64,000 nt of DNA from Eurosta solidaginis (GCF_040869045.1 NC_090319.1:358625739-358689738); one strand, 5' to 3'. Numbered from the stretch's first letter, positions 11,638 through 22,495 are shown. The notes: generated from the sequence alone by a model not told the origin. Numbers and translations: made by a program.

Positions 11638-11639
11638 GT

Positions 11640-12280
11640 TAATTCAGTGAGGGCGCGGAAGATTGTGATAAAATGACAGTAATTGGCCCTACTAGCACAC
11701 AAATAAAAAGGTTGTAATGAGCCTAGATTTCATTGCGGCACATTAAGCGTTATCTTCTCAAAAAGCGCTAAAGTGTCCAAAGAACCAACAATTAGGCCAT
11801 AGACAAACATAACCAACTCCACCGTCTCCTCGTTTGCAGATTGTTCTATTTGCATCGAGAGGAATAAACGTATGGCTGAGTGACAGCTGTAGATGTTGTT
11901 GCAAATATCGGAAGCATAGTCTAGTTTAAGGAAAGGAATCTCATAGACATTAATTCTACATTAAAACTAAAGTTTTTAAAGAAGGATCCGATTGTATAAG
12001 AGGATCTGGTAAGAGAATTTGTCGAAGGCCTTCGATAAGGCCGTGTATATAGCCTCAACTTGAGATCCATCCTTGAATGCATAAATGCGAGAAATATGCC
12101 AAGCTAGTGGCAGTAGAGTCCAGCAATAAAACCATGTTGACTGGATTCATCAATGCCATTCGTTTCGAAGAAACAGTTGGGTAATTCACAAGAGCGTCGT
12201 ATTGTATTCATGTAAAAGTTTAAGCTTTCAGTTGTTTCCATGGTTTCCAATATAAAATTTTATTGAAGCATATCGATGGG
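11640..12280 (-). pseudogene. Decayed reverse transcriptase remnant
   Basis: On the minus strand, fragments of a Jockey-group RT are legible in order: GFIAG-like text, then a motif-A block reading YTALSKAFDKFSYQILL (about 11985-12060), then the C-terminal stretch IEQSANEETVEL and YGLIVGS. Many frameshifts and stops interrupt it. The conserved SKAFDK core makes the family assignment fair; the clade is uncertain. Confidence 0.6.
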
Positions 12281-12796
12281 TGAGCGCACACTTGTGATCA
12301 TGGTATAAATATTACCAGGTAAAACCATTTACTCTTCTTGGCGGCCATAATGGTTTTTTGATTTTTAAAAAAATTTTAAAATCACTCTCTTAAACTTTGT
12401 GGAAATGCCAAACCAAAGTAAACACAAAAAAATTGCTGGTTTGACATTTTCATTTTTTAATACCAAAAAAATAAAGTGCTTATGAAATAAGTGAAAAAAT
12501 ATTTCGAAAAGTTTTGAGAGCGGCAAAACAAAAATAAACTACCAATATAATGGATGCCTCAACACGTGCTATATTTGCAAAGGGAAAGAAGAACGAATGT
12601 TGGAGACTACCCCTATTGATTTTTCATTCATCCTTCTTCACTTGGTTGATACGTCTTTAAACCTTAAATATGCTGAAACTTCACTTTATAAGAGATCACA
12701 TCAGATTCTCAAGTGTCCTCGCTACTGCGGAAAAAAATGATCTTGGAGATATTCTTTGGTTTGTTTTGGTCCTTTTCCTCACGGTTGGAAGATAAA

Positions 12797-13060
12797 TTTT
12801 TTAATTGGCGCTTAACCGTTTAAGAGATGCTGGTCGTCACTCCAGCTAACCCTATTTCGCGATAACTGACGCCAACAGGGAGCACCAAGAGAGATCAAAG
12901 TCTTCCCCCACCTGCTTCTCCGAACCCAGCGGAGATCTTCCCATAACTTGCCCACGTCAGCAAAAACGGTGTAGCTCTTCGCAGCTTAGCTAAACATCAT
13001 CGTCCAGTTGGAATATGATAGTTCGTGGAGGCTGAATTTACCGGCTGAACGGTCAAAGTC
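12797..13060 (-). repeat. Possible 3' end of an RTE-like element
   Basis: Begins with taattggcgcttaaccgttt, the same phrase as the 3' end of the RTE-like element at 26430. After this block the two diverge, so this would be a different subfamily or a chance short match. Confidence 0.35.
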
Positions 13061-13531
13061 TGCCGCCGTCGTGTAGAGCTAGTGTATTGGCCTATCCATC
13101 AAAAATATTTAAGAAAATTTGTATAAATGGTATTGATTGTCTCTCGGCATTACCTTGGCACCAAAAGTTCGTCCGAATTAACAGATAAATTTTTGGGTCG
13201 GCACAAAACATGTATTTGGGTGAGACAGTTCGTAGAAAAACGAATACACGATAAGCAGCCTTCGAATTGGATGGAAAGCTAGACCTTAATCTCCTCAGAT
13301 ATATACACCAAATTGTTATTATTAGTAGATATGTATCACTTCCGTGCACCTTGGCGGTAAGTCGGGTTTTTCTCGGCCATATTCTTCCTTTTGCGGGAAA
13401 CCACAATACAATTCTTGAATTGAAAATTCTGGAATGCGGTTGACCGTTAAGCCTTCTTATTTTTTGGTTATTTCCACCAATAAAAAATTCGGTTTTGAAT
13501 AAAATATCATAATATAATTGTTAGAACGCAA
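13061..13531. other. No recognisable gene
   Basis: A 104-codon open frame on the minus strand (13092-13406) has no motif I recognise and no splice context; I treat it as chance. Confidence 0.4.
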
Positions 13532-13539
13532 AAATATAT

Positions 13540-13970
13540 GGTAATTCTATACGACAGCATGACACTGGTAATACGCGTCAAAAAATACCGAGAGAGGTGT
13601 CAAAAGACTCGTATTGACCTCGACAACAATAATCCGAAGGCGGAAAATAAAAATTTTAGATCGTTCAAAAGATATTAACGAAAACCCCAAAAATTACCCC
13701 GGAGTTCTCCGAAACCGAGGGTGGGATCCATAGTATTTTTGCGCAGAACACCTTTCTGCATTGGCGGTCTTTGGGCGCGGTTATAAAAAATTACATTGGG
13801 TGGGTTCAACACCGCTTTGGAGACCAAAACTATATCCGCCGGAAACACTTTTGTTCACAATTTTTCAAATTTTCTTTTGCAAATATCTCTTGACATACCC
13901 AAAATTGTTTACCTCCGCTTAATATTTTTGGACGTGTATTAAGAGTGTCATGCTGGCGTATAGAATTACC
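13540..13970. mobile_element. 431-bp non-autonomous DNA transposon with 8-bp target duplication
   Basis: Terminal inverted repeats begin GGTAATTCTATACG: left end 13540 onward, right end 13970 backward, matching over about 26 bp (one mismatch, A versus C, in CGMCAGCATGACAC). AAATATAT occurs on both sides (13532-13539 and 13971-13978), an exact 8-bp target site duplication. There is no coding sequence. An 8-bp duplication is usual for hAT and P elements, but the GG start is not typical of hAT. Confidence 0.8.
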
Positions 13971-13999
13971 AAATATATACTGGCTTCTGAGCCGTCATT

Positions 14000-14500
14000 A
14001 TTGAAAACACGCTGACAAAAAATACACATTAGGTAGGCATGATGCTGAAGTTTCAGAAAGTGCAGTTAACTCAGTTTTGGTCAAATAGGCACTTAGCACA
14101 AGTATGCGCTCAGCCATCGATATTTTCTCTATTTTATAATGCCTTTTTGCTATGTACGGCAGTATACTCTGATTCATCATTATTGTTCCCAGAATTCCAT
14201 CTATCAATAAAAATACCCGGAAAGGGATAATTTAAAGGATATAGCATAGCGGGGCACATACAGATACGCTGAAATCCTTCATAGCAAAAGACAATATACC
14301 ATCATTATTGCATTTTAGCGAGAGCTTTACGAAGGTCGATATTGGAGTTTGTGAACGATCCAAAATCTTATCGTTCAGAAACAATAGAGAGTGGATTCGG
14401 AAGAACAGAAGCGTCTTCAAAGTTAGATTTAAAGAGGTCAGAAAAGTGTTCAACCATCTGGAGATTGGGCCATCTTGCCACACATGATCTTCAACCCTTT
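14000..14500 (-). pseudogene. Decayed reverse transcriptase N-terminal remnant
   Basis: Minus-strand text reads HFSDLFKSNFEDAS, then SNIDLRKALAKM, then a SGNNND-type block, the expected order upstream of RT motif A in Jockey/CR1-group proteins. Frameshifts occur throughout. Assignment rests on these short blocks only. Confidence 0.45.
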
Positions 14501-14599
14501 ACAGACCCGCGCTTGAATTCACGCCTTTCCCCTCTTTGCCAATTATGTACAACTCTCCTCTCCTCTTCTCTTAATCTCACCCAATTAATTTGGACATCT

Positions 14600-15310
14600 A
14601 CGGAGCAAGCTTTGAGGATGCAGATCCGGTACGTTCCGGTACCAAGCCCGACCATCTCGGGAACGATTTGTTATGACAACATGCGAACTTCTAGGCCATT
14701 CCCTAGTTCCCACCCCCTAGATCCTTGAGGAGTTCGGGATCGCCAGAGCCTCGACTGTTAATGGAACAGGACCAGGAGAACATTGTGAAGCGAGCAAAGC
14801 TTTTCGGTGTGCTGATTTGAAGCGCCTCTTACAGGACAGCAACATGGTGTTGGCTTTCCTTACCGGCTCTGCTATATTACTAGTCAGTTTCGGGTTGACT
14901 CCAAGACTTGAATTTCTTGCCAATTTGCATATTGTTAAAAGACTGGCTCAATTAGGTGGCATAATAATCACATCCATCGGTAGAAGTAGTCGGTTAACAG
15001 TAACCATCCAATCTAGCGATGAGAGAACACCTCTCTGATTAGTTTATTTACCAGTCTAAGGATCGTATATTTCGTATCCGAGTACAATGCCAGATATCTA
15101 TTAAAATATACACTCCTACACCATACATACATAAAATTTTGAGAAAAAATTTATAGTCATGCCACGATATGATGAGCAAGCTACGTTATTGTGTATGCAA
15201 ATATCTGCACCATTTAAGGCAAAGGTGCCAATAACAGACGTGTCCGGTTTATAATCTCTAAAAAGCATTTTCGCCCAAGTGTAGTCTTTAAGTGTAGTCT
15301 TCTTAGGCAT
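14600..15310 (-). repeat. Composite dispersed repeat, copy A
   Basis: The left part (14600-14790) is a fragment of the CAA-tailed repeat in reverse orientation (cccgaccatctcgggaacg, cgccagagcctcg). The right part (14985-15300) matches 19205-19287 plus 19513-19640, including ggttaacagtaaccatcc and ccaataacagacgtgtccgg. The same two blocks occur in the same order at 18790-19640, so they moved together. TAA at 15057-15059 is the empty site for the MITE present in copy B. Confidence 0.7.
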
Positions 15311-15336
15311 TGCCGGGGTTTCAATAATGTTTCTAA

Positions 15337-15826
15337 ATGGGCGATTATGGATGTCTTTATTATATTAAAGTACATCCAGCCTTAACCCGATGGATCGGCT
15401 GCATGTTAAATTGCAGGAAGATTACATCACAATGGGGATTATACGAGGCCACGAAATCAGTGGACAGGGGAACGCCGCAAGGAGGGGGTGTATCACCTCT
15501 GCTGTGGACGCTGGTCATCAACCAACTGCTCAAGCGATTTGATGAGGGACCCGTAAAACTTACGGGCTTACGCGGATGATGTTGCAATTGTTGTCATAAG
15601 TGGAAAGTGGAAAGTGCCTTCCAACGATTAGCTCATTGATGGATCGGGCGCTTCGGGATATTCATACCGGGGCATCAAATGTCGGGTTGAAAGTCAACGC
15701 GGATAATACGGATATCGTTTTGTTTACAAAGAGGTACGGTACAAGGTCCCAAATTGGATCAGGCCTAAGTTAGGAGGGGTGACCCTACAGGAGAATCATC
15801 CTAGACAGTACGCTGCCATGGAACCT
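15337..15826 (+). pseudogene. RT palm fragment of the LOA-like element
   Basis: Reads KVHPALTRWIGCML, then RGTPQGGGVSPLLW, the conserved block before the catalytic site. The catalytic YADDVAIVV (about 15570-15595) is present but one frame away, so a frameshift near 15565 breaks the reading. Further indels precede 15831. Confidence 0.75.
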
Positions 15827-15830
15827 CAAC

Positions 15831-16772
15831 GTGGTGGAGAGGGTGAAGAAGGTTTCAACGGGACTTTATGCATGTAAAAGAATGCTGGGGTGTGCGTGGG
15901 GCTTATCGCCCTCTCTTTCTCATTGGGTTTTTACAGCGATTGTAAGCCCTATCCTATACTATGGAGTTCTTATTTGGTGGAAAGCCACACAAAAACCAAC
16001 CTACCTCAAAAAATTAGAGAGGGTATGCAGACTATCAATGCTTAGCATTACGGGAGCCCTGAAAACAACCACGACAGCTGCACTGTATGCCATTCGGCAC
16101 ATTCCACCTGTAGACCTGGTAACAAAGAACATAGCGTTAACAACTGCAACCAGGCCCGGTGCCTCGGGGCAGCTTGAGCGCCGACCATACGGCCATAGTA
16201 GTATAGCTTCATCAATCACAAGACGGACAGACTACCTGATTCCCTATCAGCACTTCGTGGGAGATCTTAAGGCCACAATACAGGTGGACGGTTGGCGCAA
16301 GGGTGCTCAAATGGCGGACGAGGCGATACATGTGTACACCGATCCGGAAATAAGTAGATCCTACAGGCTGCCGGATTACTTTTGCTGTTTCCAAGCGGAA
16401 ATAGTAGCCGTAACCAAAGCAGTAGAAACCATGGAAGAGAATAGCTTAAGCTGCAACCGTGTTAACTTTCATATTGACAGTCAAGCAGCAATTAAGGCAA
16501 TAATCTCGCATAGCACAGCATCCAAATGCGTGTTAGAGTGTATGCAGTCCCTGGAGAGAATCGGGACAGGGAGAAGCATACATCTATATTGGATCCCAGG
16601 GCATATGGGAATAGATAGGAATGAAAAAGCGGATGAATTAGCCAAAAAGGGAGCATCCCTCGAAGCTTGCTCCGTAGACGTCCCAATTAGACTGGGCGAA
16701 GTTAAGCGAAGGCGAGACGTGCACATGATCGACCAAGCAGGGAAGGCGTGGGTTCAAGCGCGGGGCTGTTAA
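15831..16772 (+). CDS. RT thumb plus RNase H domain of the LOA-like element
   Basis: Uninterrupted frame of 313 codons. Residues 1-100 (VERVKKVSTGLYACKRM ... SPILYYGVLIWW) are the usual RT-to-RNase H connection. RNase H blocks follow: IHVYTD with a degenerate start, CCFQAEIVAV (catalytic Glu), NFHIDSQAAIKAI (Asp) and YWIPGHMGIDRNEKADELA (His and Asp). The methionine is not a true start; the frame belongs to the polyprotein begun upstream. RNase H removes RNA from the hybrid during insertion. The frame ends early at GC-TAA relative to the Cys/His tail. Confidence 0.8.
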   Translation: MVERVKKVSTGLYACKRMLGCAWGLSPSLSHWVFTAIVSPILYYGVLIWWKATQKPTYLKKLERVCRLSMLSITGALKTTTTAALYAIRHIPPVDLVTKNIALTTATRPGASGQLERRPYGHSSIASSITRRTDYLIPYQHFVGDLKATIQVDGWRKGAQMADEAIHVYTDPEISRSYRLPDYFCCFQAEIVAVTKAVETMEENSLSCNRVNFHIDSQAAIKAIISHSTASKCVLECMQSLERIGTGRSIHLYWIPGHMGIDRNEKADELAKKGASLEACSVDVPIRLGEVKRRRDVHMIDQAGKAWVQARGC

Positions 16773-17110
16773 CTTGCGAAGATTATGTGCAGGTCTTACA
16801 ACCTTAGACTAACAAAGTTGCTTCTATCATTAAAGAGAGAGTACTGTAGACTAATGACGGGTATTCTGACTGGACACTCCTTCTGGCGTCACATGCCTTT
16901 ATATTAGCTTGGTCAGTAATAGCAGATGTAGGAAGTCAGGGCTGGATGAGGAAACGGTCGAGCACGTTCTGTGCACTTGCCCTGCGCTTGCCAGGCTAAG
17001 ACTCTAGCTATTAGGAGTGATACAGCTGTCAGAAGCTGTCTAGAAGCAGCAAGTGGCTTAAGTCCTAGGAAGCATCTAGTTTTTGCCAAGAGGACGGAGT
17101 TATTTTATAA
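16773..17110 (+). pseudogene. C-terminal Cys/His cluster and start of 3' UTR of the LOA-like element
   Basis: After a frame break, CRKSGLDEETVEHVLCTC followed by ARLRL (about 16921-17000) gives the C...H...C-x-C cluster found at the C-terminus of I/LOA/R1 elements. Then untranslated sequence ends at AGTTATTTTATAA (17098-17110), one half of a 13-bp duplication. Confidence 0.7.
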
Positions 17111-18632
17111 TTTATTTAATAATTTGGGAAAAAGTTAAACAACGTGACATCAGGACGGACAAGGCGACAGCTGTTTCGATTATACCTTGTAAATCTCTTC
17201 AAAGCCTTTTCTCCCGGGAGTGGGAGTCGAACTCGCACTCCTACGATAGTTGAAATGGTTATAAACGCATTCAGCTACGTCATGCCTTAGTTGTTGTAAA
17301 GTTTTTCCCAATTGCCTTCTTTTTGCATAGTTTAATCTTTTACACATTGCATACTTCGTATGCAACTATGTGCCAAAGCTATGCTTGGTACGGCGGTTTT
17401 CAAAGAAACTTTGGTTTTGTTGCTGTTTTTGTTCTATTTATAGAACTACAACGAATTAACCAATTTTGTCTGTTTGTATGATTTTAATAATCGGGGATTG
17501 CCCATATTGCTTTTATAAATGTATGAAAACATTTATTTGAAGCAATTTTTAAATTTTATAATTTATTTAATAATTTGGGAAAAATTTAAACAACGTGACA
17601 TCAGGACGGACAAGGGGACAGCTGTTTCGATTATACCTTGTAAATCTCTTCAAAACCTTTTCTCCCGGGAGTGGGAGTCGAACTCGCACTCCTACGATAG
17701 TTGAAATGATTATAAACGCATTCAGCTACGTCATGCCTTAGTTGTTGTAAAGTTTTTCCCAATTGCCTTCTTTTTGCATAGTTTAATCTTTTACACATTG
17801 CATTACTTCGTATGCAACTATGTGCCAAAGCTATGCTTGGTACGGCGGTTTTCAAAGAAACTTTGGTTTTGTTGCTGTTTTTGTTCTATTTATAGAACTA
17901 CAACGAATTAACCAATTTTGTCTGTTTGTATGATTTTAATAATCGGGGATTGCCCATATTGCTTTTATAAATGTATGAAAACATTTATTTGAAGCAATTT
18001 TTTAATTTTATAATTTATTTAATAATTTGGGAAAAATTTAAACAACGTGACATCAGGACGGACAAGGCGACAGCTGTTTCGATTATACCTTGTAAATCTC
18101 TTCAAAGCCTTTTCTCCCGGGAGTGGGAGTCGAACTCGATGATGATGATGTCACGTTGTTTAAATTTTTCCCAAATTATTAAATTATAAAATTAAAAAAT
18201 TGCTTCAAATAAATGTTTTCATACATTTATAAAAGCAATATGGGCAATCCCCGATTATTAAAATCATACAAACAGACAAAATTGGTTAATTCGTTGTAGT
18301 TCTATAAATAGAACAAAAACAGCAACAAAACCAAAGTTTCTTTGAAAACCGCCGTACCAAGCATAGCTTTGGCACATAGTTGCATACGAAGTATGCAATG
18401 TGTAAAAGATTAAACTATGCAAAAAGAAGGCAATTGGGAAAAACTTTACAACAACTAAGGCATGACGTAGCTGAATGCGTTTATAACCATTTCAACTATC
18501 GTAGGAGTGCGAGTTCGACTCCCACACCCGGGAGAAAAGGCTTTGAAGAGATTTACAAGGTATAATCGAAACAGCTGTCGCCTTGTCCGTCCTGATGTCA
18601 CGTTGTTTAAATTTTTCCCAAATTATTAAATA
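17111..18632. mobile_element. 1.5-kb foldback-like insertion built from 451-bp units
   Basis: Two near-identical 451-bp units and part of a third lie head to tail (equivalent points 17182, 17632, 18084), followed after a GAT-rich spacer (18139-18149) by one unit in reverse orientation (18150-18632). Outer ends are inverted copies of TTATTTAATAATTTGGG. The insert is flanked by AGTTATTTTATAA at 17098-17110 and 18633-18645. Each unit contains a tRNA-like stretch with a B-box GAGTTCGACTCCC and an upstream A-box-like TAGCTGAATGCG, plus a conserved 61-codon frame of no known family. It sits in the 3' UTR of the LOA-like element. Confidence 0.75.
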
Positions 18633-18772
18633 AGTTATTTTATAACATAAGTCCTGGGTTTTGATAGGTTTTCCAGTTTGGTCGTTAAAACAAACTTCTG
18701 GTAAAACTACGGACTTATTCAGTCTATGTGAGGTCCTCATGGACCGGCCAGTTCAACCGATCCTAACATAGT
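18633..18772 (+). repeat. LOA-like element 3' UTR, right part
   Basis: Continues the element after the insertion: AGTTATTTTATAACATAAG through accggccagttcaacc. Related ends occur at 6705-6770, 10925-11105 and 53575-53670. Confidence 0.75.
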
Positions 18773-18789
18773 CTTTAAGACAGATCAAC

Positions 18790-19284
18790 TGTTGTTGTTG
18801 TTGTAGCGATAAGGTTGCTCCCCGAAGGCTTTGTGTGTTATCGATGTGATGGTCCTTTGCCGGATACAGATCCGGTTCGCTCCGGTAACACAACACCATT
18901 AAGGTGCTAGCCCGACCATCTCGGGAACGATTTATGTGGCCACATTAACCCCTCAGGTCGGCCCTCCCTCCCCACCCTCAAGTTCCATGAGGAGCTTGGG
19001 GTCGCCAGAGCCTCGTCTGTTAGTGAAACAGGATTCTCCGCGTATAGGTGAGGTTGACTATTGGGTCTGGAGAAGCTATATATTGCGTTGGAAATCTGAA
19101 GGGTTGCGCTACACAGCCCCTTGAATTGAAGAGGCGACTACCTCTTACGACAGGCATACCTACCGCGGGTATATTCTGACCCCCTAACACGCTGGGGGAT
19201 CAACCAGTATAAGTCGGTTAACAGTAACCATCCAATCTAGCGATGAGAGACCACCTCTTTGATTAGTGCCTTTATTTACCAGTC
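18790..19284 (-). repeat. Composite dispersed repeat, copy B (CAA-tailed repeat in reverse)
   Basis: Opens with TTGTTGTTGTTGTAGCG, the complement of the CAA tail, then ggtcctttgccggatacag and cccgaccatctcgggaacg, ending around cgctgggggatc (19200). It continues into ggttaacagtaaccatcc and on to the MITE insertion site. Confidence 0.75.
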
Positions 19285-19515
19285 TAAAGCTGGAGACATT
19301 GGTGCTTTATCGGTAACCGTATCGGTAACCTTTTAACAGCTGATTCGACCAACCTTATGAGAAACAATGCAATCGATTATTGGTGCCGCTATGGTCGTAA
19401 CCGTATCGTAGCCAACCAATTGGGTTTTGGTTTACCGTCGTAACGATAAACAGCTGATTACGTTAGGGATACGGATACAGCGATACGACATACGGCACCA
19501 ATGACTCCAGCTTAA
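19285..19515. mobile_element. 225-bp PIF/Harbinger-like MITE, copy 1, with TAA duplication
   Basis: The element proper is 19288-19512. Ends are inverted: AGCTGGAGACATTGGTGC at the left, AGCTGGAGTCATTGGTGC when the right end is complemented. TAA lies on both sides (19285-19287 and 19513-19515). The related repeat at 15051-15066 has the same flanks with a single TAA and no insert, which proves the boundaries. A 3-bp TWA duplication is characteristic of PIF/Harbinger. It is non-coding. Confidence 0.85.
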
Positions 19516-19645
19516 GGATGTATATTTCGATATAATGAGCAAGCTACGTGCACAATTTAAGGCAAAGGTGCCAATAACAGACGTGTCCGGTTTATAAACT
19601 CTAAAAAGCATTTTCGCCCAATTGAAGTCTTTAAGACTGGTCAAC
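19513..19645 (-). repeat. Composite repeat copy B, right end
   Basis: Matches 15160-15295 (gagcaagctacg, ggcaaaggtgccaataacag, gtgtccggtttataa) and completes copy B after the MITE. Confidence 0.7.
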
Positions 19646-19738
19646 TGACTTTTTCAGTTAAGTGTATTTCTAATATTTTTATTTAAAAGCAGATTGGCAT
19701 TAATTACATAAAGAAATATGAATAAGACTATGCCTTAC

Positions 19739-19774
19739 CTTTGGTTTATTCAGCCACTTTCGAAATGTGTCCAT
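19739..19774 (-). CDS. Lst2: First coding exon of probable Lst2/ZFYVE28 homologue
   Basis: Minus-strand ATG at 19774-19772 opens MDTFRKWLNKPK and stops exactly at a splice donor, AAG|GTAAGG, in phase 0. As I recall it, this dodecapeptide is the conserved N-terminus of the insect FYVE-domain protein Lst2 (lateral signalling target protein 2; ZFYVE28 in vertebrates), a negative regulator of EGFR signalling on endosomes. The upstream sequence (19775-20170) is richer in CG than its surroundings, as expected of a leader or promoter. No second exon was found to the left, so intron 1 would exceed 19.7 kb. The match is short: it could also be a captured first exon like the gene pieces at 22-30 kb. 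Confidence 0.65.
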
Positions 19775-20170
19775 TTTACGTCTGGCTCCGGTGCTTGTGG
19801 CCTTCGCTACGTTAACTTTGTGCCGACAGCTGTTGCAGTTATCGTTGCTGCGCTTCGGTCCCTTGCTATAGCAAAACAACTGATTTTCGTCGCAGTTTAC
19901 TACTTCGCACAGAAACTGGCACAGTTTGCAATTTTATACTTATATTGCTTTTGTGTTGTTTTTCTTTTTTTTTTTGTTATTTTTGTGCTAAATTTGTATG
20001 GTCTTTGTTGTTGTGTAGTGTACGTGGTGTTGAAAAAGGCGTCGTCCTTCGGTCAGACGTAATGACGTATGTTTCGTAGTTCGTCGAATTACAGCCACAA
20101 ATGCATTTTTTAATACGAATAGGAGGTACTATGTGGACGCTCCCAACTTCATGTAATATACCGACCGGAG
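19775..20170 (-). promoter_or_regulatory. Probable 5' UTR/promoter of the Lst2-like gene
   Basis: Stretch directly upstream of the MDTFRKW start with CG dinucleotides well above the local background, in contrast to the AT-rich flanks. The reading upstream of the ATG stays open in frame for some 50 codons without another methionine. No TATA box is evident; the transcription start was not determined. Confidence 0.4.
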
Positions 20171-21531
20171 TAAATATCCGCAAGCCAGTAAGCGACGTTA
20201 CTCCACACGCAAACCCAAAAAGTGAATTTTACTCACGCGTGGCGTAGTAAAACAATGCAAGGTAACAGAAATGTTCAAAAGGAATGACGCAATGGAACTT
20301 TAAATGTAATAAACTGCAATGATTTTTGAGATTCCTCATATACTTTGCACTAAATTAGAGATATATTTGTATACCCATATTTAATAGATACAACAATAAT
20401 AAATCAGATGGTGAATGGCAGCGCTTCTTAAAAACAGAGCAAATCACTTTTAGAATGCCTTTTTTTCTTCAGCACACCAAGCATAAAATGACCATCAGCG
20501 CACAATTTTTGTATTCAATTACTTTCTTTTGCAGCTTATGTATATATAACAAGAAATATTTAATTTACACTTGCATTTTTGTGCCACCATATTTTTTTCC
20601 ACATGCAAACATATGTACGTGCATATATGTAGAGAAACTTAATTCGCACTCATCAAAATACTTTTGATGATACTTCACGTCATTTCTTTTTTCCACAATA
20701 AAAAATTATAAATTTTGCTTTTCGCACATTAAATTCGACAGACTATTCGCTTCACACGTTCACACAACGTCCCACACTTTACTTCACACTACACAATAAA
20801 CAACAAACGCGCTTTACTTTCTTTAAATTTGATCGCTTGTAACTAAATAAAAATAAAACAAAAAATTCTATAATTTTTTTATTTATAAAACAAAAATGAA
20901 TTGCACTCTGACTTTTTTCGTGGTTTAACACTTGGCCACAACAAAATTACGAATAATCGACAGAATTCGAAAATAAACGCAAGGTTGTACTCAGTATATA
21001 CTTTGCGTGGGGTTGCCATAGGTTTTTTTTACATAACTGACATGAATTTGTGGCAGATACCAGTTATAAAAGCTGTAATTAGCTTTAGAACTTAGTTTAT
21101 TTTGACTAAATCTAAGCTAATGTTCATGCCTCCTAACTGTTAAATTAAAATCAGTTTTATAATTTTAAAAATAAAAAAACATGTACGATTTTCGAAAATC
21201 CGCGGTTAGTGCAACCCTGTGTTACTTGGCTCCATAAAGTCCATGGTTCAACTATATGGTTCCCTGCAAAAATCGTGTGACCAAAAACGCACACAAACAC
21301 ACGAATTTTTGACAGGGGTGACGATTTGGAATGAAAAATTCTTCAAATGAAATAGCATGTTGACAAATTTAGCTTTCCCACAATGTATCGTGCTCTCTCG
21401 CACCTATTATTTGCGTGCAAAAAAATTCGCCATTTCTAATTCAGCAGAGACAGCAAAACATTTGGTGGTCGAAAATTTTTTCAATTTTGAGAGTTTTAAA
21501 TGGAATATCTCCGGAAATATTTAAAATTAAC
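20171..21531. other. AT-rich stretch with no recognisable gene
   Basis: Homopolymer-rich, with short TA/CATA tracts. I see no open frame with a family signature. Confidence 0.5.
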
Positions 21532-21993
21532 AGGGAGTTCTCCAGATCACATATATATGTATATATTTTAAAGCTCGCAGACTTATAATTTAAAAGTAAT
21601 TTGGTGTTAAAGTTTGCAAATTTCTATACAAATTTTATATGTGTATACGTATATATATGTGGCAGCACAGCTTTGTAATGTCATCAATAAAATATATGTA
21701 TATATATATATATGTGCATGTTGCTACAAAAGCGCGATTGATTTAATAAAAACATTTATAATAAGTGAAAACAATGCAAAAATGAAATGTGAAATATACT
21801 AAAATGCAATTTAAGTTTATCGTTGCCAATTTATATAGATATGTATGTGGATTAAGGTTTTGAAAGATGTGTAAATTGTAATTTAAAGTTCTATAGAAAT
21901 TTGTTAAATTTGCAAACTTTAACAACAAATAACTTTTAAATTATAAGATTGCGCACTTTAAAATATATATATTTGTGATCGGGAGAACTCCCT
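21532..21993. mobile_element. ~460-bp inverted-repeat element (MITE-like)
   Basis: Arms of about 110 bp face each other: AGGGAGTTCTCC plus AGATCACA onward from 21532 and its complement ending at 21993 (with CGATCACA). Shared interior blocks are cttataatttaaaagt and gttaaagtttgcaaattt. The centre is TA-rich. A target duplication could not be assigned with confidence. Confidence 0.65.
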
Positions 21994-22149
21994 CTTTCAT
22001 TTGATACCAAGTTTTACACCGAACTCGGGGGTGCTATTCTAAAATTTTCCCAAAGTCTTTAATATACAATGATTTTTGCTGTTTATTTCGACAAAAATTT
22101 TTGATTTGATTTTTGTGCTCATCGAAAGAATTCACAATTATATAGCACC

Positions 22150-22495
<346 letters not shown>

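Larger units (their letters stand above)
15320..17110 (+). mobile_element. LOA/I-type non-LTR retrotransposon, 5'-truncated (left part)
   Basis: Holds the end of an RT domain, an RNase H domain and a terminal Cys/His cluster, then 3' untranslated sequence that resumes at 18633-18772 after an insertion. RNase H after RT is characteristic of the I/LOA/R1 group. The 5' half (ORF1, endonuclease, most of RT) is missing. Sister fragments lie at 24625-26345 and 33128-33392. Confidence 0.8.

Noticed and set aside
13092..13406. 104-codon minus-strand frame as a gene
   Set aside because: No motif, no splice or start context, and biased toward chance composition.
18455..18535. tRNA gene with GAGTTCGACTCCC B box
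   Set aside because: It lies in every 451-bp unit of the 17.1-18.6 kb insertion and lacks a convincing acceptor stem; I treat it as tRNA-derived.
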